64,000 nt of DNA from Serripes groenlandicus (GCA_031761405.1 JASEVX010000008.1:40307675-40371674); one strand, 5' to 3'; shown: positions 25,301-34,639, numbered from the stretch's first letter. Numbers and translations are program-made. The notes: a model not told the origin generated them from the sequence alone.

Positions 25301-28300
25301 ACTTTAACCTTGCATCATAACTCAAAAAGAGTTACACATATTCAAATGAAACAAGGTATACATGTTTCTAGAAACAATACGCATGTCTATTCTAAGTCAC
25401 ATAACTCTGGCTTTAATACTTTTTGAGTTATGCCTCATTCTGGACTTCTGAAATTCATACACAAAGTTTAATCATGTCAATACTCAGTCACATAACTCTG
25501 GCTTTAATATCTTTTCAGTTATGCCTCTTTCAGGACTTCTGAAATTCATATAAAAAGTTTAATCATGGCATTACTCAAAAATCGTTAAATATTTTCAAAT
25601 AAAACTGTGTACATATGTTCCTAGGAACACATGTTTATATCAAGTTATATCATTCTGGCTTTAGTAATTATTCAGTTATGCCCCCTTTCCGACTTAAAAT
25701 AAGCAGACGAGTGATGGCGTTCGCTCCGCGGCGCTCTTGTTTTTACTTCAACTTCTTGTGACATCATTTTGATGAGGATGAATATAAAGTGATGTCTTCG
25801 AGACTGACTTTGTATCGCATGCTTTGAGACGTCTTTATACTAATAAAAGTGTCGTGAACGTTATATTACGAGTTGGTCATTGTATGTTATGGGCTAATAA
25901 CAGAATTACGACTGAAATGTATAAATCCAAGCTACACGAATAAAACATACATTGGATGAAATCGTCTACAAATCTTGTTGTTTGTATCCAAGCTTCATCT
26001 TGTGCCATACTGCCTGAGATGTCTATACACAAAACAGTGTGTTCGGCCGTTATACTACCAAGTCCACTCAACCTTGCTGCAAACAAAAGACAATCTATAT
26101 TATAAACCCCATACCACAAACGACTTGTGAGTCTTGCGATATTTGCAGAAAATTGCACTATATAACCATTGAAATTTGTGCTTTTGGTGCCACTGAAATT
26201 ATTGATAGGAAAATGCAATTTCAGGACTGATTTGAATTACAACATTATTTATTTAATGCTTTTGGAAATTACAATAATCGATTTATATGCATCTACTTAG
26301 AAATGCCATGGTGCTGACTTATAGCCATGGACAGGGACAGTAATTACAAAAGTAACACTTGAATAGATTGGAAAGATCCATAAACCGCATGCGGCATACT
26401 TCGGCCGATTTCGTTACCCTACATCTTAGATGTAGTCTGTCAAGGTGTTCCGAATGCAATGAACCGGAAATTGTATAATATTAGGAACAGTAGGTGTTTA
26501 AAATATCATCACAATTACGAGAATTAATTAAAAAAATACATAAAATATTGGAAATATATATTACTTTTTCAAAAAAAAAAAGAACTGTAATTAAGTCTCG
26601 TTACAATCAAGTGTAACTGTATTTTCTCCAAGGCATTCACATTTAGTTAATTCTAATAATTACTTCTCCTTTCATGTTCAACTATGGTAACACGTTCAAA
26701 GTAACAGTATATAGCCCAGTGCGTGATCGCACCGCACAATAAACGCTTATTTAGTTTGTGTATACCTACCCTCTGTGATTTCCCTGTCAGCACTGATGGA
26801 CCACCATTTCTCATCGGGTACGTAATGCCACTCTGTTTGCTGGATCACTTCTGTAATATCAACATTAATTACAGAAAATTCTTTCTCGAGTTTAAAGAGT
26901 ATCTACTTTCACCCAAATTAGGTGTACACAATGTAGAACCCCTTAGCCCCACTTTCCCACATACAATAAATCTGCAGCAGACGACTTCGAAATGATCAAG
27001 TCCAAAATATAGAAAATCTCTATAAATGATAGTATGATTATTGAGTAGAGTTGAAACCAGTTTTACAAATGGAGAAATTGTTCATTATGAGCAATTTCTC
27101 CTATTGCCACGGTGATTTCAAAAGTCGTCTGCTTCAGAGGCGTCATAAAGCGACTACATGGGGGAAAGGGTTAAAAGACCAGTACTACAGGTGTCATTTA
27201 TCCTGAAACCTATGCATAAGTCTTAATGTCATCCCATCAATATTACGCGAAAGGGACGGAAGCCATTACTACCATTTTTAAAGTCTTTGGTATGACCCGC
27301 CCAAGGTTTCAAGCCTGGTCTCCCGCTCCCATGGCTAAGGCCCTAACCACTACACCACGGAGACTTTCAGCCGAACAGTGTCGACTTGCCTTGATATTAT
27401 ATTTTGAGACCTCTAACTATATACAATAAACAAGGGAATATATTTGAGCCGTCCCGCGAGAAAACCAACATAATGGCCTCTGCGTAATGTATCGACCCAA
27501 ATTAGCCTGCGCAGTCCGAACAGGCTAATCCGGGCCGAAACACTCCTTCTAAATGGGGGGGGGGGGGGGGGGGGGATAGAGGTATAGATTAAATATACCT
27601 GAAACAGAAAATCCACATGAGGCGAAAAGTGTTTGTCTAGGTTAGCCTGCGCGGCATGCTTAGGCAGATCCGGGTCGATATTTTACGCAGAGTCCACAAT
27701 GTTGGTTTTCTCGCGGGAAGGCTAATTTCATTGTATAAAATACAAACAGTATGTATATAGCAGAGAGAGAAACCCAAACAAGTACAAACGGAAAAATGGA
27801 TTTTTCCAGAAAAGATTGCAAGTATGTAGAAACGTAAGAGTTTTTGGAAAAACTGTATTATTTTAGAATTGGCATATTCCTTTAAGTTTTTATAGAATTA
27901 TGTCATCAATTAAAAGAAGTGTGTCATCAATTAAATAAAAACGCGAACCTCGTACCTGGAACACTCTCTGTTCTTGCGTGTGCCATTTTTAACGTTGGAG
28001 CTTGTTTGTCACTGGTGGCAGCACTTGGTTTGTTTTCTTCATTGTTATTGATGTGTTTGTCTATAGAGGTTGTTCCTTTAAGATCAGCAGGTACATTTAC
28101 AATTTCATTTCTCTGTAAACTCGTTTGCTGTTCCTCAGGACGATGATTTTTACCTGTAGGTACAAACGATTTTAATTTAATCAAGTTATTGAAATTTTAA
28201 TTGTTTTTAATATGGTTGCCTAAAATGCGGGGTAATTCAAAATGAACTCTTTGTCGTTTTCTCATCTATATCTAGCATAATAAGTTACAACAATGCCTTT

Positions 28301-30859
28301 TCTGACATACAATGTCTGTGACCGTGACTATTCAGTCTGCTCTTTTAGCAGTAATTTTAGCGTAACAAGAAGAACACGTTTGCCAAATATTTTAAAATCA
28401 ATTGATCGGTGTAAAAACTCTATTTTAACATCATTTTAGGTAAAAAAAAACTTAACGAAGACCAAAAGTTTTAGGGACGCCTGAGACGAAAAGTTTCCTC
28501 TTAAACAATAGATAATAGTTTAAAATGCCGGAAAAGACATTGATGTATGTTATTGTGTCGGAATAGACATTGATGTATGTTATGATGCGACACTGCTATA
28601 CATGTGTCTAAGTTTGAAATAGAAATAATATATTTATAACAAGATATCATTTTTTATATCTTGATTTACCGCCACCCTCTTGTAACATCATATTTCTCCA
28701 AAGGTAGACCTCTTGAACCTTAGCCATGATGGTTTCAGTAAAGAAGACATCACAGGTAATATAATTTGCCAGGCGACAAGCTTTGCGATGAGATACAAAC
28801 ATTGAATGTGTCAACTGTGTTGAACATAGATAAGAAATTATAATACATGACGTGACCAGTATAGTGTCAGAGATGTTCATACCTTCTTTGTCTGTTGCTA
28901 TGCGGGGTTCAGATGCTGTATTTGCGACCGAATACGAACTATCTGTTTTATGCTCTGAAACATAAATAAAGACGTTTTGAAATTGAAATAAGTGTCGAAA
29001 ATTTGGAACCAGTTCTACATCTTGGATAAGAGGTCAACAGTTCGAGTGATGCTGCGGATGGACATGGACGTATTCTGTATTTGGACAAAGGGCCAAGAGT
29101 TCGAGCGCTGCTGTGGTTGGACAATTTTTCATAGATAAACTATAACCATTTTTTTCATCTTATACATGCATAGATACACATTAAGTATATACCTGCATAT
29201 CTTCTGGCGCTAATACATGCAGATTCAAGAGAAAATTCAACACGACGTACTATAGTTCCGCATTTTGACTACGGTACCAATATGGTAATATGACGTTAGT
29301 GGAATATGATGTCACGTCATTCAAAATTCGATAGTGTGTCATCATTCACTTGCGATTCATAAATTGTATTTTCTTTGTAAAATGTGTTACTCATTATTGA
29401 AAAACATTTAAATCTGACCAATGTGCCTTTTTTTTGTCTTTGATTTGGTATAAAATAATAAAAGGAAAATTATATTGCAGTACTTAGCGATACGAGTTTT
29501 TGTATTGTTCTACTCCGATCGTAGGATAGTTAACATCTCTCTCGACCTTCGGTCACGCGAGATATCTATTTTTCAATGCGCTTCATAGAAAAATACAGAG
29601 CGACGTATTGCCACTGCACATAATATTCCCTATTTACCATTAGTTTTATCATAGATGTGCATCAACAAATGAGGACACAATTTCATCCACAAGTTTGCAT
29701 GGCCATCTGGATAACTACCAAGTTCCTCTCGAACCTCAGCTGGGAACGACCGATAGTTTAACATGATGTAGCTGATAAGCCGCAGAACGCCACTCACTCT
29801 TCCGCATGTGTCTGCCAACCTTCCATTTTCCAGCGTAAACACGTTGACAAGATGCAACTTTAATTTCTTTGGCATGTTCACAATCCATTTTCCTCCCAAC
29901 AGTACGCCCTCATTTTCCATATAATCTCCTTTCTCCTCGTTTTGTTTTGATAAAACCTTCAAATCGTCATGTGTGTCCTTGAAATATTTTAAAACTGTTC
30001 CAGCCGACCATAAGGCAGGATGGTGCAAAATGGCTGACGCAGCGGGCCGTTTGTCTGGGTCATGCTCCAGCATACTCTCCAAAAGTACTATCAGACTATG
30101 CCGACATTCTTCTATTAGCTGAAGGTGAGGCGATTCACCTTGGAATATTTTATTTTGCTTATCAATGTTTCCGAATGGATGCTGCCCGCGTGTGACGGTG
30201 TAAAAGAAGAGACACCCTAACGCAAAAATGTCCGCCTTAACACTCATTTTACTCCGGATATCTGCGTTGTCGGTTTCAGATAATTCTTTCCAAACTTCGC
30301 GAGCTATATATCCAAACGTTCCAATAACACCTGATATGGAGAAATAATCATCTAGTGTCGACTTTGATGTGCCAAAGTCTCCAATGACGAATCTCTGTAT
30401 CACATTTTGTCGAATGACAAAGTACACATTTTCGGGTTTCAAATCCCGATGTGCTATGTTTTTGGAATGGAGAAAACTGACGCCTGACGCAATATCACGA
30501 TTAACTCTTTCCGGTGGATATGTGAGTGTGAGTTCGTGTCGTCTGACGTAATTACCCAAATGCCCGTCGCAGAGTTCGAGTGCAAAATACATGTACCGCC
30601 CGTCAATTACGGAAGTATAGTATCCCACCACGTTACATTGCCTGTCTCTCTCTATTTCAATCATCACTTGTTTTTCTCTTGAGGTTTTGAAATCTTTCAA
30701 AGCCTTCTCTGCGTCATGTTTATCCGCACACTGAACGCGTTTTACAGCGACGGGGATGTCCTCAAATCGACCTTCAAACACGGTCGACCTTGGTCCGTGA
30801 CCTAGTTCTTTGTTAAAGAAGAACGAGAGTTTCTGACTTACTCTAAAAGTGCCGTCCAT
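13337..30859 (-). CDS. IRE1-like kinase / KEN / von Willebrand A / MIB-HERC2 fusion protein, 15 exons
   Basis: Fifteen minus-strand exons with GT/AG borders join in one frame to 881 residues. Order: Ser/Thr kinase of the IRE1/RNase L type (about 14-284; LGHG loop, K40, HRD at 137-139, DFG at 161-163); KEN ribonuclease-fold domain (about 285-405) without the catalytic residues; polar linker (408-520); vWA domain (about 536-725; DISGS at 543-547 forms the metal site, D647 in IISDG); MIB/HERC2 module (about 742-802; CRGPDWQWHDQDGG); and a degenerate second module (about 814-876; VRWKDGR). There is no signal peptide, luminal sensor or membrane segment, so unlike IRE1 it should be cytosolic or nuclear. 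The linkage between kinase and vWA exons is my inference from matching splice phase and strand; two separate genes are the alternative. Function is unknown. No upstream exon is seen, and the ATG at 30859 is chosen because kinase homology begins about 15 codons later. Confidence 0.75.
14106..14176 (-). CDS. Fusion gene exon 14, end of module 2
   Basis: Residues 853-875: VRWKDGRRSVCSFGENNTYD, then VWP. It matches the VxWxxG...Y end of MIB/HERC2 modules. Donor GTAAGT after two bases of a Trp or Cys codon. Confidence 0.8.
14263..14490 (+). mobile_element. Old tRNA-derived SINE
   Basis: Same family as the 7729 copy: GTTCGAACCCCAACTCGGCC, then the CATTCGTCTTCCA body and a decayed core. Lies in fusion gene intron 13, opposite in strand to the gene. 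Confidence 0.65.
14903..14991 (-). CDS. Fusion gene exon 13, module 2
   Basis: Residues 823-852: REQTGVVIKVLSNGERVE, a strand-turn-strand pattern like the middle of a MIB/HERC2 or SH3-like barrel. It lacks the PDWxWxDQDGG motif. Donor GTGAGG. Confidence 0.75.
15452..15601 (-). CDS. Fusion gene exon 12, end of module 1 and start of module 2
   Basis: Residues 773-822: VWVEWDIGEHRNMYRYG, then NNYDVLL, completes the first MIB/HERC2 module. RLAVGCLVVN opens the second. Acceptor AATTCAAG, donor GTATGC. Confidence 0.88.
16113..16340. repeat. Degenerate tandem repeat, three units of about 70 bp
   Basis: Each unit has ATACCGATACAAGA-like and AGGTTTAACGCCACAATTAC-like text. Fusion gene intron 11. Confidence 0.65.
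17005..17146 (-). CDS. Fusion gene exon 11, MIB/HERC2 module 1
   Basis: Residues 726-772. PEVGSRVCRGPDWQWHDQDG is the signature of the MIB/HERC2 domain known from Mind bomb and HERC2 ubiquitin ligases. Phase 0 in, phase 1 out. Confidence 0.9.
17509..17715. mobile_element. Palindromic TTAA-type element
   Basis: TTAACCCCTTCCCATATGCA to GTGGGAAAGGGTTAA; centre ATTGCTCATGATGAGCAATT. Lies 34 bp past the exon 10 donor of the fusion gene. Confidence 0.75.
17749..17832 (-). CDS. Fusion gene exon 10, end of vWA
   Basis: Residues 698-725: DFFSLMSSVSGGQILQYDEA. 'SGGQ' before the last helix is usual for vWA domains. Donor GTAAGT, phase 0. Confidence 0.85.
18391..18744. repeat. 27 bp minisatellite, about thirteen units
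   Basis: TGTGTATAAACGCTATCTCA plus TTAAAAC, nearly uniform. Period divisible by three, open in several frames on both strands; no coding meaning. Fusion gene intron 9. Confidence 0.92.
19038..19121 (-). CDS. Fusion gene exon 9, vWA
   Basis: Residues 670-697: KAKIIEAIEHFKEEFEFVFV, then PVGQYDK; helix then strand near the end of the vWA fold. Phase 0 at both ends, acceptor ATTTCAG, donor GTAACG. Confidence 0.85.
19262..19585. repeat. Tandem array built on TTGACGAGTGACGAA
   Basis: About five higher-order units of 55-65 bp start AGGTCCGTGAAG and carry one to three copies of TTGACGAGTGACGAA. Fusion gene intron 8. Confidence 0.75.
19890..21185. repeat. Array of inverted-repeat units in fusion gene intron 8
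   Basis: Eight to ten units, each beginning ATGGTCTAAGGGAAACAACT and ending CGAGTTATTTCCCCTAGACC, so each can fold on itself. Spacer text GAAAATGAAATATATCAGAA recurs. Confidence 0.75.
21239..21342 (-). CDS. Fusion gene exon 8, vWA
   Basis: Residues 635-669: PRLVIISDGKSTE contains the central vWA strand with the third metal-site acid, D647. Ends in phase 0 before GTGAAA. Confidence 0.9.
21418..21690 (-). mobile_element. Old SINE in fusion gene intron 7
   Basis: The reverse complement carries GGGTTCGAATCTCAGATCG, the body and a decayed GGCGTTTTAC core end. Confidence 0.5.
22458..22626. mobile_element. Palindromic TTAA-type element, shortened
   Basis: TTTAAACCTTCCCCATAACT to GAGCGAAAAGGTTAA. 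Confidence 0.5.
22650..22840. repeat. Tandem repeat of about 45-50 bp, four units
   Basis: CAAATATAACTTTAAGATAC plus AAGTCATGAAACAGTCACTT repeat. Lies between fusion gene exons 7 and 8. Confidence 0.75.
22858..22935 (-). CDS. Fusion gene exon 7, vWA
   Basis: Residues 609-634: KLGGPSPLYGGIMLSA. This is where vWA domains carry GGT and the metal-binding Thr; here the position reads Pro-Ser. Acceptor TGTTACAG, donor GTATGT. Confidence 0.88.
23070..23165 (+). mobile_element. SINE 3' fragment
   Basis: Retains GCCGTGATATAACTGAAA, GGCGTAAAACCCCAA and an (AATA)n tail. The 5' part is missing. Confidence 0.55.
23333..23471. mobile_element. Palindromic TTAA-type element with central deletion
   Basis: TTAACCCTTTCCTTCATATA to AGAGGGAAAGGGTTAA; the central hairpin is gone but both TTAA ends remain. 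Confidence 0.65.
24110..24235 (-). CDS. Fusion gene exon 6, vWA
   Basis: Residues 567-608: DSVRLFLDQKNEYISVVSFG, then HETKVVQRLT. This matches the second strand of vWA domains, where a 'VSFG' strand follows the first helix. Donor GTGAGT. Confidence 0.88.
24835..25060 (-). mobile_element. SINE-like repeat with tRNA-like head, third type
   Basis: The reverse complement begins with a GTGGTCGAGTGGTTAGCGTC A box and GGTTCGATCCCCAGTCGCGG B box, then CAAGGCACATTTTC. It resembles a tRNA but has a long unrelated 3' part. Confidence 0.5.
25242..25739 (+). mobile_element. Helitron-like element in fusion gene intron 5
   Basis: 5' AGCTCGTCTG pairs with CAGACGAG, then a stem near GGCGTTCGCTCCGCGGCGC and a CTTG end. 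Two to three units of about 115 bp contain CATAACTCTGGCTTTAATA. Confidence 0.55.
25951..26076 (-). CDS. Fusion gene exon 5, vWA metal-site strand
   Basis: Residues 525-566. HTVLCIDISGSM carries the DxSxS metal-binding motif (D543, S545, S547); the following helix ends FVDDFIQ. Acceptor TTTGCAG, donor GTATGT. Confidence 0.9.
26770..26850 (-). CDS. Fusion gene exon 4, entry to vWA region
   Basis: Residues 498-524, including TEWHYVPDEKWWSISADREI. Acceptor ATTACAG, donor GTAGGT, phase 1 to phase 1. Confidence 0.75.
26949..27175. mobile_element. Palindromic TTAA-type element
   Basis: CCCCACTTTCCCACATACAA to GGGGGAAAGGGTTAA; centre GAGAAATTGTTCATTATGAG. Fusion gene intron 3. Confidence 0.7.
27446..27723. 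mobile_element. Inverted-repeat element, GAGCCGTCCCGCGAG family
   Basis: Long imperfect inverted repeat with ends GAGCCGTCCCGCGAGAAAAC and its complement. Internal AGCCTGCGCAGTC and its mate; a 21-base G run begins at 27555. Confidence 0.65.
27956..28153 (-). CDS. Fusion gene exon 3, linker
   Basis: Residues 433-497: polar, Asn/Glu/Thr-rich, probably disordered (starts KNHRPEEQQTSLQRNE). Acceptor CCTACAG, donor GTACGA, phase 1 to phase 1. Confidence 0.75.
28670..28711 (-). CDS. Possible optional linker exon
   Basis: Forty-two bases in phase 1 at both ends, coding EVYLWRNMMLQEGG, with a GTAAAT donor. The acceptor has no pyrimidine tract and may not be used; exon 2 joins exon 3 in frame without it. 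Confidence 0.2.
28883..28954 (-). CDS. Fusion gene exon 2, linker
   Basis: Acceptor TGTTTCAG, donor GTATGA. Encodes a split Glu, then HKTDSSYSVANTASEPRIA (residues 408 onward), hydrophilic and Ser/Thr-rich. Enters with phase 1, which fits the donor after the KEN domain, and leaves in phase 1. Confidence 0.65.
29638..30859 (-). CDS. Fusion gene exon 1: IRE1-like kinase and KEN domain in a single exon
   Basis: Residues 1-407 in one uninterrupted exon. Kinase marks in order: LGHGPRSTVFEG, VAVKR (K40), IAHRDLKPEN, IGDFGTSK, then IARE in place of APE, and KADIFALGCLFFY. The KEN domain starts near HHPALWSAGTVLKYFKD (as in IRE1, where the kinase ends in HPFFW) and ends with PAEVREELGSYPDGH and CPHLLMHIYD. 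Aligned to human IRE1, the positions of Y892, N906 and H910 hold D350, Y364 and N368. The donor GTAAAT lies at 29637, after one base of codon 408; without splicing the frame stops two codons later at TAG, giving 409 aa. A possible acceptor (TTTTGCAG) sits just 5' of the ATG, at 30865, so a 5' UTR exon may exist upstream. An earlier ATG at 30895 is in frame but less likely. Confidence 0.88.
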
Positions 30860-31362
30860 CTCTCCTGCAAAATAAATCCTAGAAATACAAATCAAGCGAA
30901 ATACAATTCAAGTTATAATTCTTAATTCACAAAATAAAGAATAAATATGATTGGCTAAATTTGTGTGGCTTAGCTAAAAACATAATTATGTTGTTTTGAA
31001 ATTTAGCATGTTTTTCAAACTAAATATAATTTAGTGAATGTGGGCTTTGTTATAATCAAATTGAAAATTAAAAATGAATACTGGTTATTATTAATCACCA
31101 TAGCTTGTTTATTTTCACAAACAATCCCGGTCCAAATATGTAATCCACGGGAACTGTTTTGGTGTGAACATGGGAATTATGTAGGTCAGGATCAGCCTGT
31201 ACATCTGCTGTCCTATCATACTATACACGCGTTTACAGTATCTTCAAACAAGGTTATGTAAGAAATATCTGAACAGTGAAGATATTGATCACATTGTGCG
31301 GAGTTAAGCGAACCTTAGCATACGCAACAGTCTCACCAAAGCCTTTTAATGTCCACCTTCAA

Positions 31363-31590
31363 TAATCCTTCCCCAAATACAACAAATCTGCAGCAGCAGA
31401 CAACTTCGAAAACATTAAGTCAAAAATAAAGAAACTCTCTTTAAATGAAAGCACACGGATTGAAAAAAGTTGAAAACTCTGAGGCAAAAGGAAACATTGC
31501 ACTTTATGAGCATTTTTTTCTTTTGTCATAATGTTTTCCAAATTGTCTGCTGCAGAAGCGTCAAAATGCGTCTATACGGGGAATGGTTAA
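31363..31590. mobile_element. Palindromic TTAA-type element
   Basis: TAATCCTTCCCCAAATACAA to ACGGGGAATGGTTAA, upstream of the kinase exon. Confidence 0.6.
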
Positions 31591-31641
31591 GGGGTGTCAG
31601 AGATGTGATTTCTAGTGAAATCTAGCGTGTTTGTTTGCATA

Positions 31642-31875
31642 TGAACACTAGTGTTTTATGCCGCTTTCAGCAATTGTAAAGTTATACATTGTCGTTTCAT
31701 GTACAAGTTACCAATCCTACTGTTCCATATTTTTATGACATGTCTTAAAACTAACCACACAATCCTTTGCGTCTGTTATCGAAGCCATTACTACCATTTT
31801 AAAATATTTTGGTTTGATCCGGCCGGGAAATCGAACACGCGACCTCCCACACCGAGGTGTGAACAACTAGAATTG
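31642..31875 (-). mobile_element. Decayed SINE, second family
   Basis: The reverse strand has a B-box-like GTTCGATTTCCCGGCCGG and the GGCATAAAACAC end, with the middle partly lost. Confidence 0.4.
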
Positions 31876-32097
31876 AATCACTAATTGGTTAGTATGTAAT
31901 ACAGCAAAAAGAGCCCCCTTTTCGTCCGCTGTGGGTTATATTGTGTATTGTTTTTAACAAGATAAAGGTTCATTGTCATACTCATCACAATGTGTTATAC
32001 ATACTGTATCCAAAGTTTGCTAAAAATAAAACGTGAAAAGGCAAATACCTTTGAGTCGAATATGGCGAAAATTACTCTATATGTGGTATATGCAAAC

Positions 32098-32264
32098 ATA
32101 ATCCTCTTCACCTAATACAGATGACTTTTGAAAACATTGTGGCCAAAAGATAAATTGTTCAACCTGAGGGAGTAATTATACTATCATTGATTGAGATTTT
32201 TATCATAGTTTTGCCTAGATGTTTTTAAAGTCGTCTGCTGCATACTGTTATGTGGGAAAGGGCA
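32098..32264. mobile_element. Palindromic TTAA-type element, shortened
   Basis: TAATCCTCTTCACCTAATAC to GTTATGTGGGAAAGGG. Confidence 0.5.
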
Positions 32265-32449
32265 CTGTGATTGCTGAAACAGATGTTGTGCTCTCTGTGT
32301 CACCAGCATAGACCCAGGCCAGCACCTTTATGCTATTACCCGCTCAAGTATTGACTCTTTCTAATGCAAAGTTGGACAAGTCCATTTTAAGAAGAAATAG
32401 CACTGAAAGGGTTTAAGACCGAGCTGAGCCTATGAATACGCACATATAT

Positions 32450-32704
32450 GAGCCAATACACAAGAAAACTAACATTAAGGACTCTGCGTAATATATCGAT
32501 CCAGATCAGCCTGCGCAGGCTAATCCGGGCCGACACATTCCGTCTTAGGGGAATAGAGATATAGAGTAATGACTCCTGAAACGGAAAATCCACAGGAGAC
32601 TTTGAGACAAATCTGTCCGGGTTAGCCTCCGCGGCTTGCTTAGGCTGGTCCGGTTCGATCCTTTACGCAAAGTCCACAATGTTGGTTTTCTCTTTGAACG
32701 GCTC
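32450..32704. mobile_element. Inverted-repeat element, GAGCCGTCCCGCGAG family
   Basis: Ends decayed (GAGCCAATACACAAGAAAAC). The core GATCAGCCTGCGCAGGCTAA and CGCAAAGTCCACAATGTTGG are kept. Confidence 0.6.
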
Positions 32705-33059
32705 AATTATTATATCAGAGTCTTCCTCTAAGATATTTCATAGATTTAAGTTCTTACTAAAACGAGAACTTGTAGACTACTTTCTTTCATTTTGTCTTTC
32801 CTTCTGAAACACAACACAGGACTATATGGTTTTGATTGACGAGCTCTATTTTGTTTAGGTTAAATTTATAAGCATTGACACAGCCGGGGGTGTACCTGTG
32901 TGAACCCCGAGTAACCACACGGGTGTGTGAGGAGGTCCGGGCATATTCCGCAGGGAAAATTTTGAAATCCTACAATGCATATAGTGAAATCAAATGGTGT
33001 TTGTTTGTCACACAGAAAATTATCTACATGCTACGGTGGCATTGACATGACATGGTAGT

Positions 33060-33292
33060 TCTTTTTTTAGAGAAACTATCTTGTGGGAACGAGAAACTAT
33101 CTTATTCCAACAAGATAGTTTCTCGTTCCAACAAGAAAGTTTCTCGTTCTCACAAGATAGTTTCTCGTTCCAACAAGATAGTTTCTAGTTCCCAAAAGAA
33201 CGTTTCTCGTTCCTACACGATAGTTTCTCGTTTCCACAAGAAACTTTCTCGTTCCCACAATATAGTTTCTCGTTCCCACAAGATAGTTTAAA
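33060..33292. repeat. 21 bp minisatellite, about eleven units
   Basis: AGATAGTTTCTCGTTCCAAC with small variants. Open frames on both strands (RSNKIVS, VGTRNYL) come only from the period. Confidence 0.85.
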
Positions 33293-33404
33293 AAAATTAA
33301 ATACCATGTCATGTCTATGTCACCGTAACATACAGATTTATTTGCATTTTCGAAAGAAATAACCCTTGCCAATCTCAGCATTCTATGGAAGCCATGGAGG
33401 GACT

Positions 33405-34100
33405 TCTTTCTTCAATACTTCTGACTTCTGACTTTCATACTTCTAACTTCAACATTTCTAACTTCATCACTTTTAACTTTCAACTTCCTTACTTCTAACT
33501 TCCATACTTCTAACTTCCTTACTTATAACATAATAAGGAAGCCATGGAGGGACTTCTTACTTAAAAACTGAGATTAATATATGTATCTTTTTCTTAGTAT
33601 TGCACAGTAAAAATCGTTTATGCGCGATGCCGAAACTAAGGTTTTTAAGTACAGTCGGACATGTGCTAAAGACCACCTTCGTATTGCAAGTCTCTGTCCA
33701 TAGCAGCCACACGCTCTCTGTTTTACTGTTCATCCATTGATATATATTCTTTATTCCTCCAATAACGAAGAGCATTACAATGCATAGAATACAAACAGAA
33801 TGCCTAACATATTATACAAGAGAACAAATGTACACATCATGACAAAAAAAATAAAAAAATTCGAACATATAAAAAAGTAATAAGGAAGCCCTGGAGGGAC
33901 TTCTTACTTCAATACTTCTGACTTCTGACTTCTAACCTTGGAAGTTAAATGTAATGCAGTTAGAAGTAAGGAAGTTAGAAGTATGGAAGTTAGAAGTAAA
34001 GAAGTTGGAAGTTAAAAGTGATGAAGTTAGAAGTAAGGAAGTTAGAAGTATGGAAGTTAGAAGTCAAGAAGTTGGAAGTTAAAAGTGATGAAGTTAAATG
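33405..34100. repeat. Pair of inverted short-period arrays
   Basis: 33405-33530 is built from ACTTCTAACTTCC; 33925-34096 is built from its complement GGAAGTTAGAAGT. GAAGCC(A/C)TGGAGGGACTTCTTAC occurs near 33380, 33540 and 33885. Confidence 0.7.
33564..33741. repeat. Direct duplicate segment, copy 1
   Basis: About 178 bp starting ACTGAGATTAATAT, containing GTGCTAAAGACCACCTTCGT; repeated at 34283-34460 with few changes. Confidence 0.8.
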
Positions 34101-34282
34101 CTAGCACTGGATATATTGGAGTGTCACTACATTAAACCTCTGAAATTTAATACTATGATCGACTACTTCATCCACACAGGTCAAAGTTATACAGGTAGGT
34201 TTTATACATGTATATTTTATCAACTCCTTGATAACGGGATCTATAGATAAGTTCGAATGTTATATGTTTATCAATTCTGAAA

Positions 34283-34460
34283 AAAACTGAGATTAATATG
34301 TGTATCTTTTTCTTAGTATTGCACAGTGAAAATCGTTTATGCGCGATGCCGGAACTAAGGTTTTTAAGTACAGTCGGACATGTGCTAAAGACCACCTTCG
34401 TATTGCAAGTCTCTGTCCATAGCAGCCACACGCTTTCTGTTTTACTGTTCATCCATTGAT
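34283..34460. repeat. Direct duplicate segment, copy 2
   Basis: Second copy of the 33564 segment, about 97% alike by eye. Confidence 0.8.
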
Positions 34461-34639
34461 ACGTATAATACTAATGAAAGACAGCCTACAGACACGCTTT
34501 CCGGAAATTGATTATAAGTATGCCTTATACTAAAACTATGGGGGTATGAAATGAAAAATTGCTCATTTGCTCATTGTTTACGGTTACAAACCACAACAAA
34601 TTTCGAATATCACACGTACATTTTTTATTCGTGCTTTTG

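Noticed and set aside
31034..31261. Plus-strand frame with a hydrophobic start (YWLLLITIACLFS)
   Set aside because: No ATG before the hydrophobic part, no splice partner and no recognisable family; probably chance.
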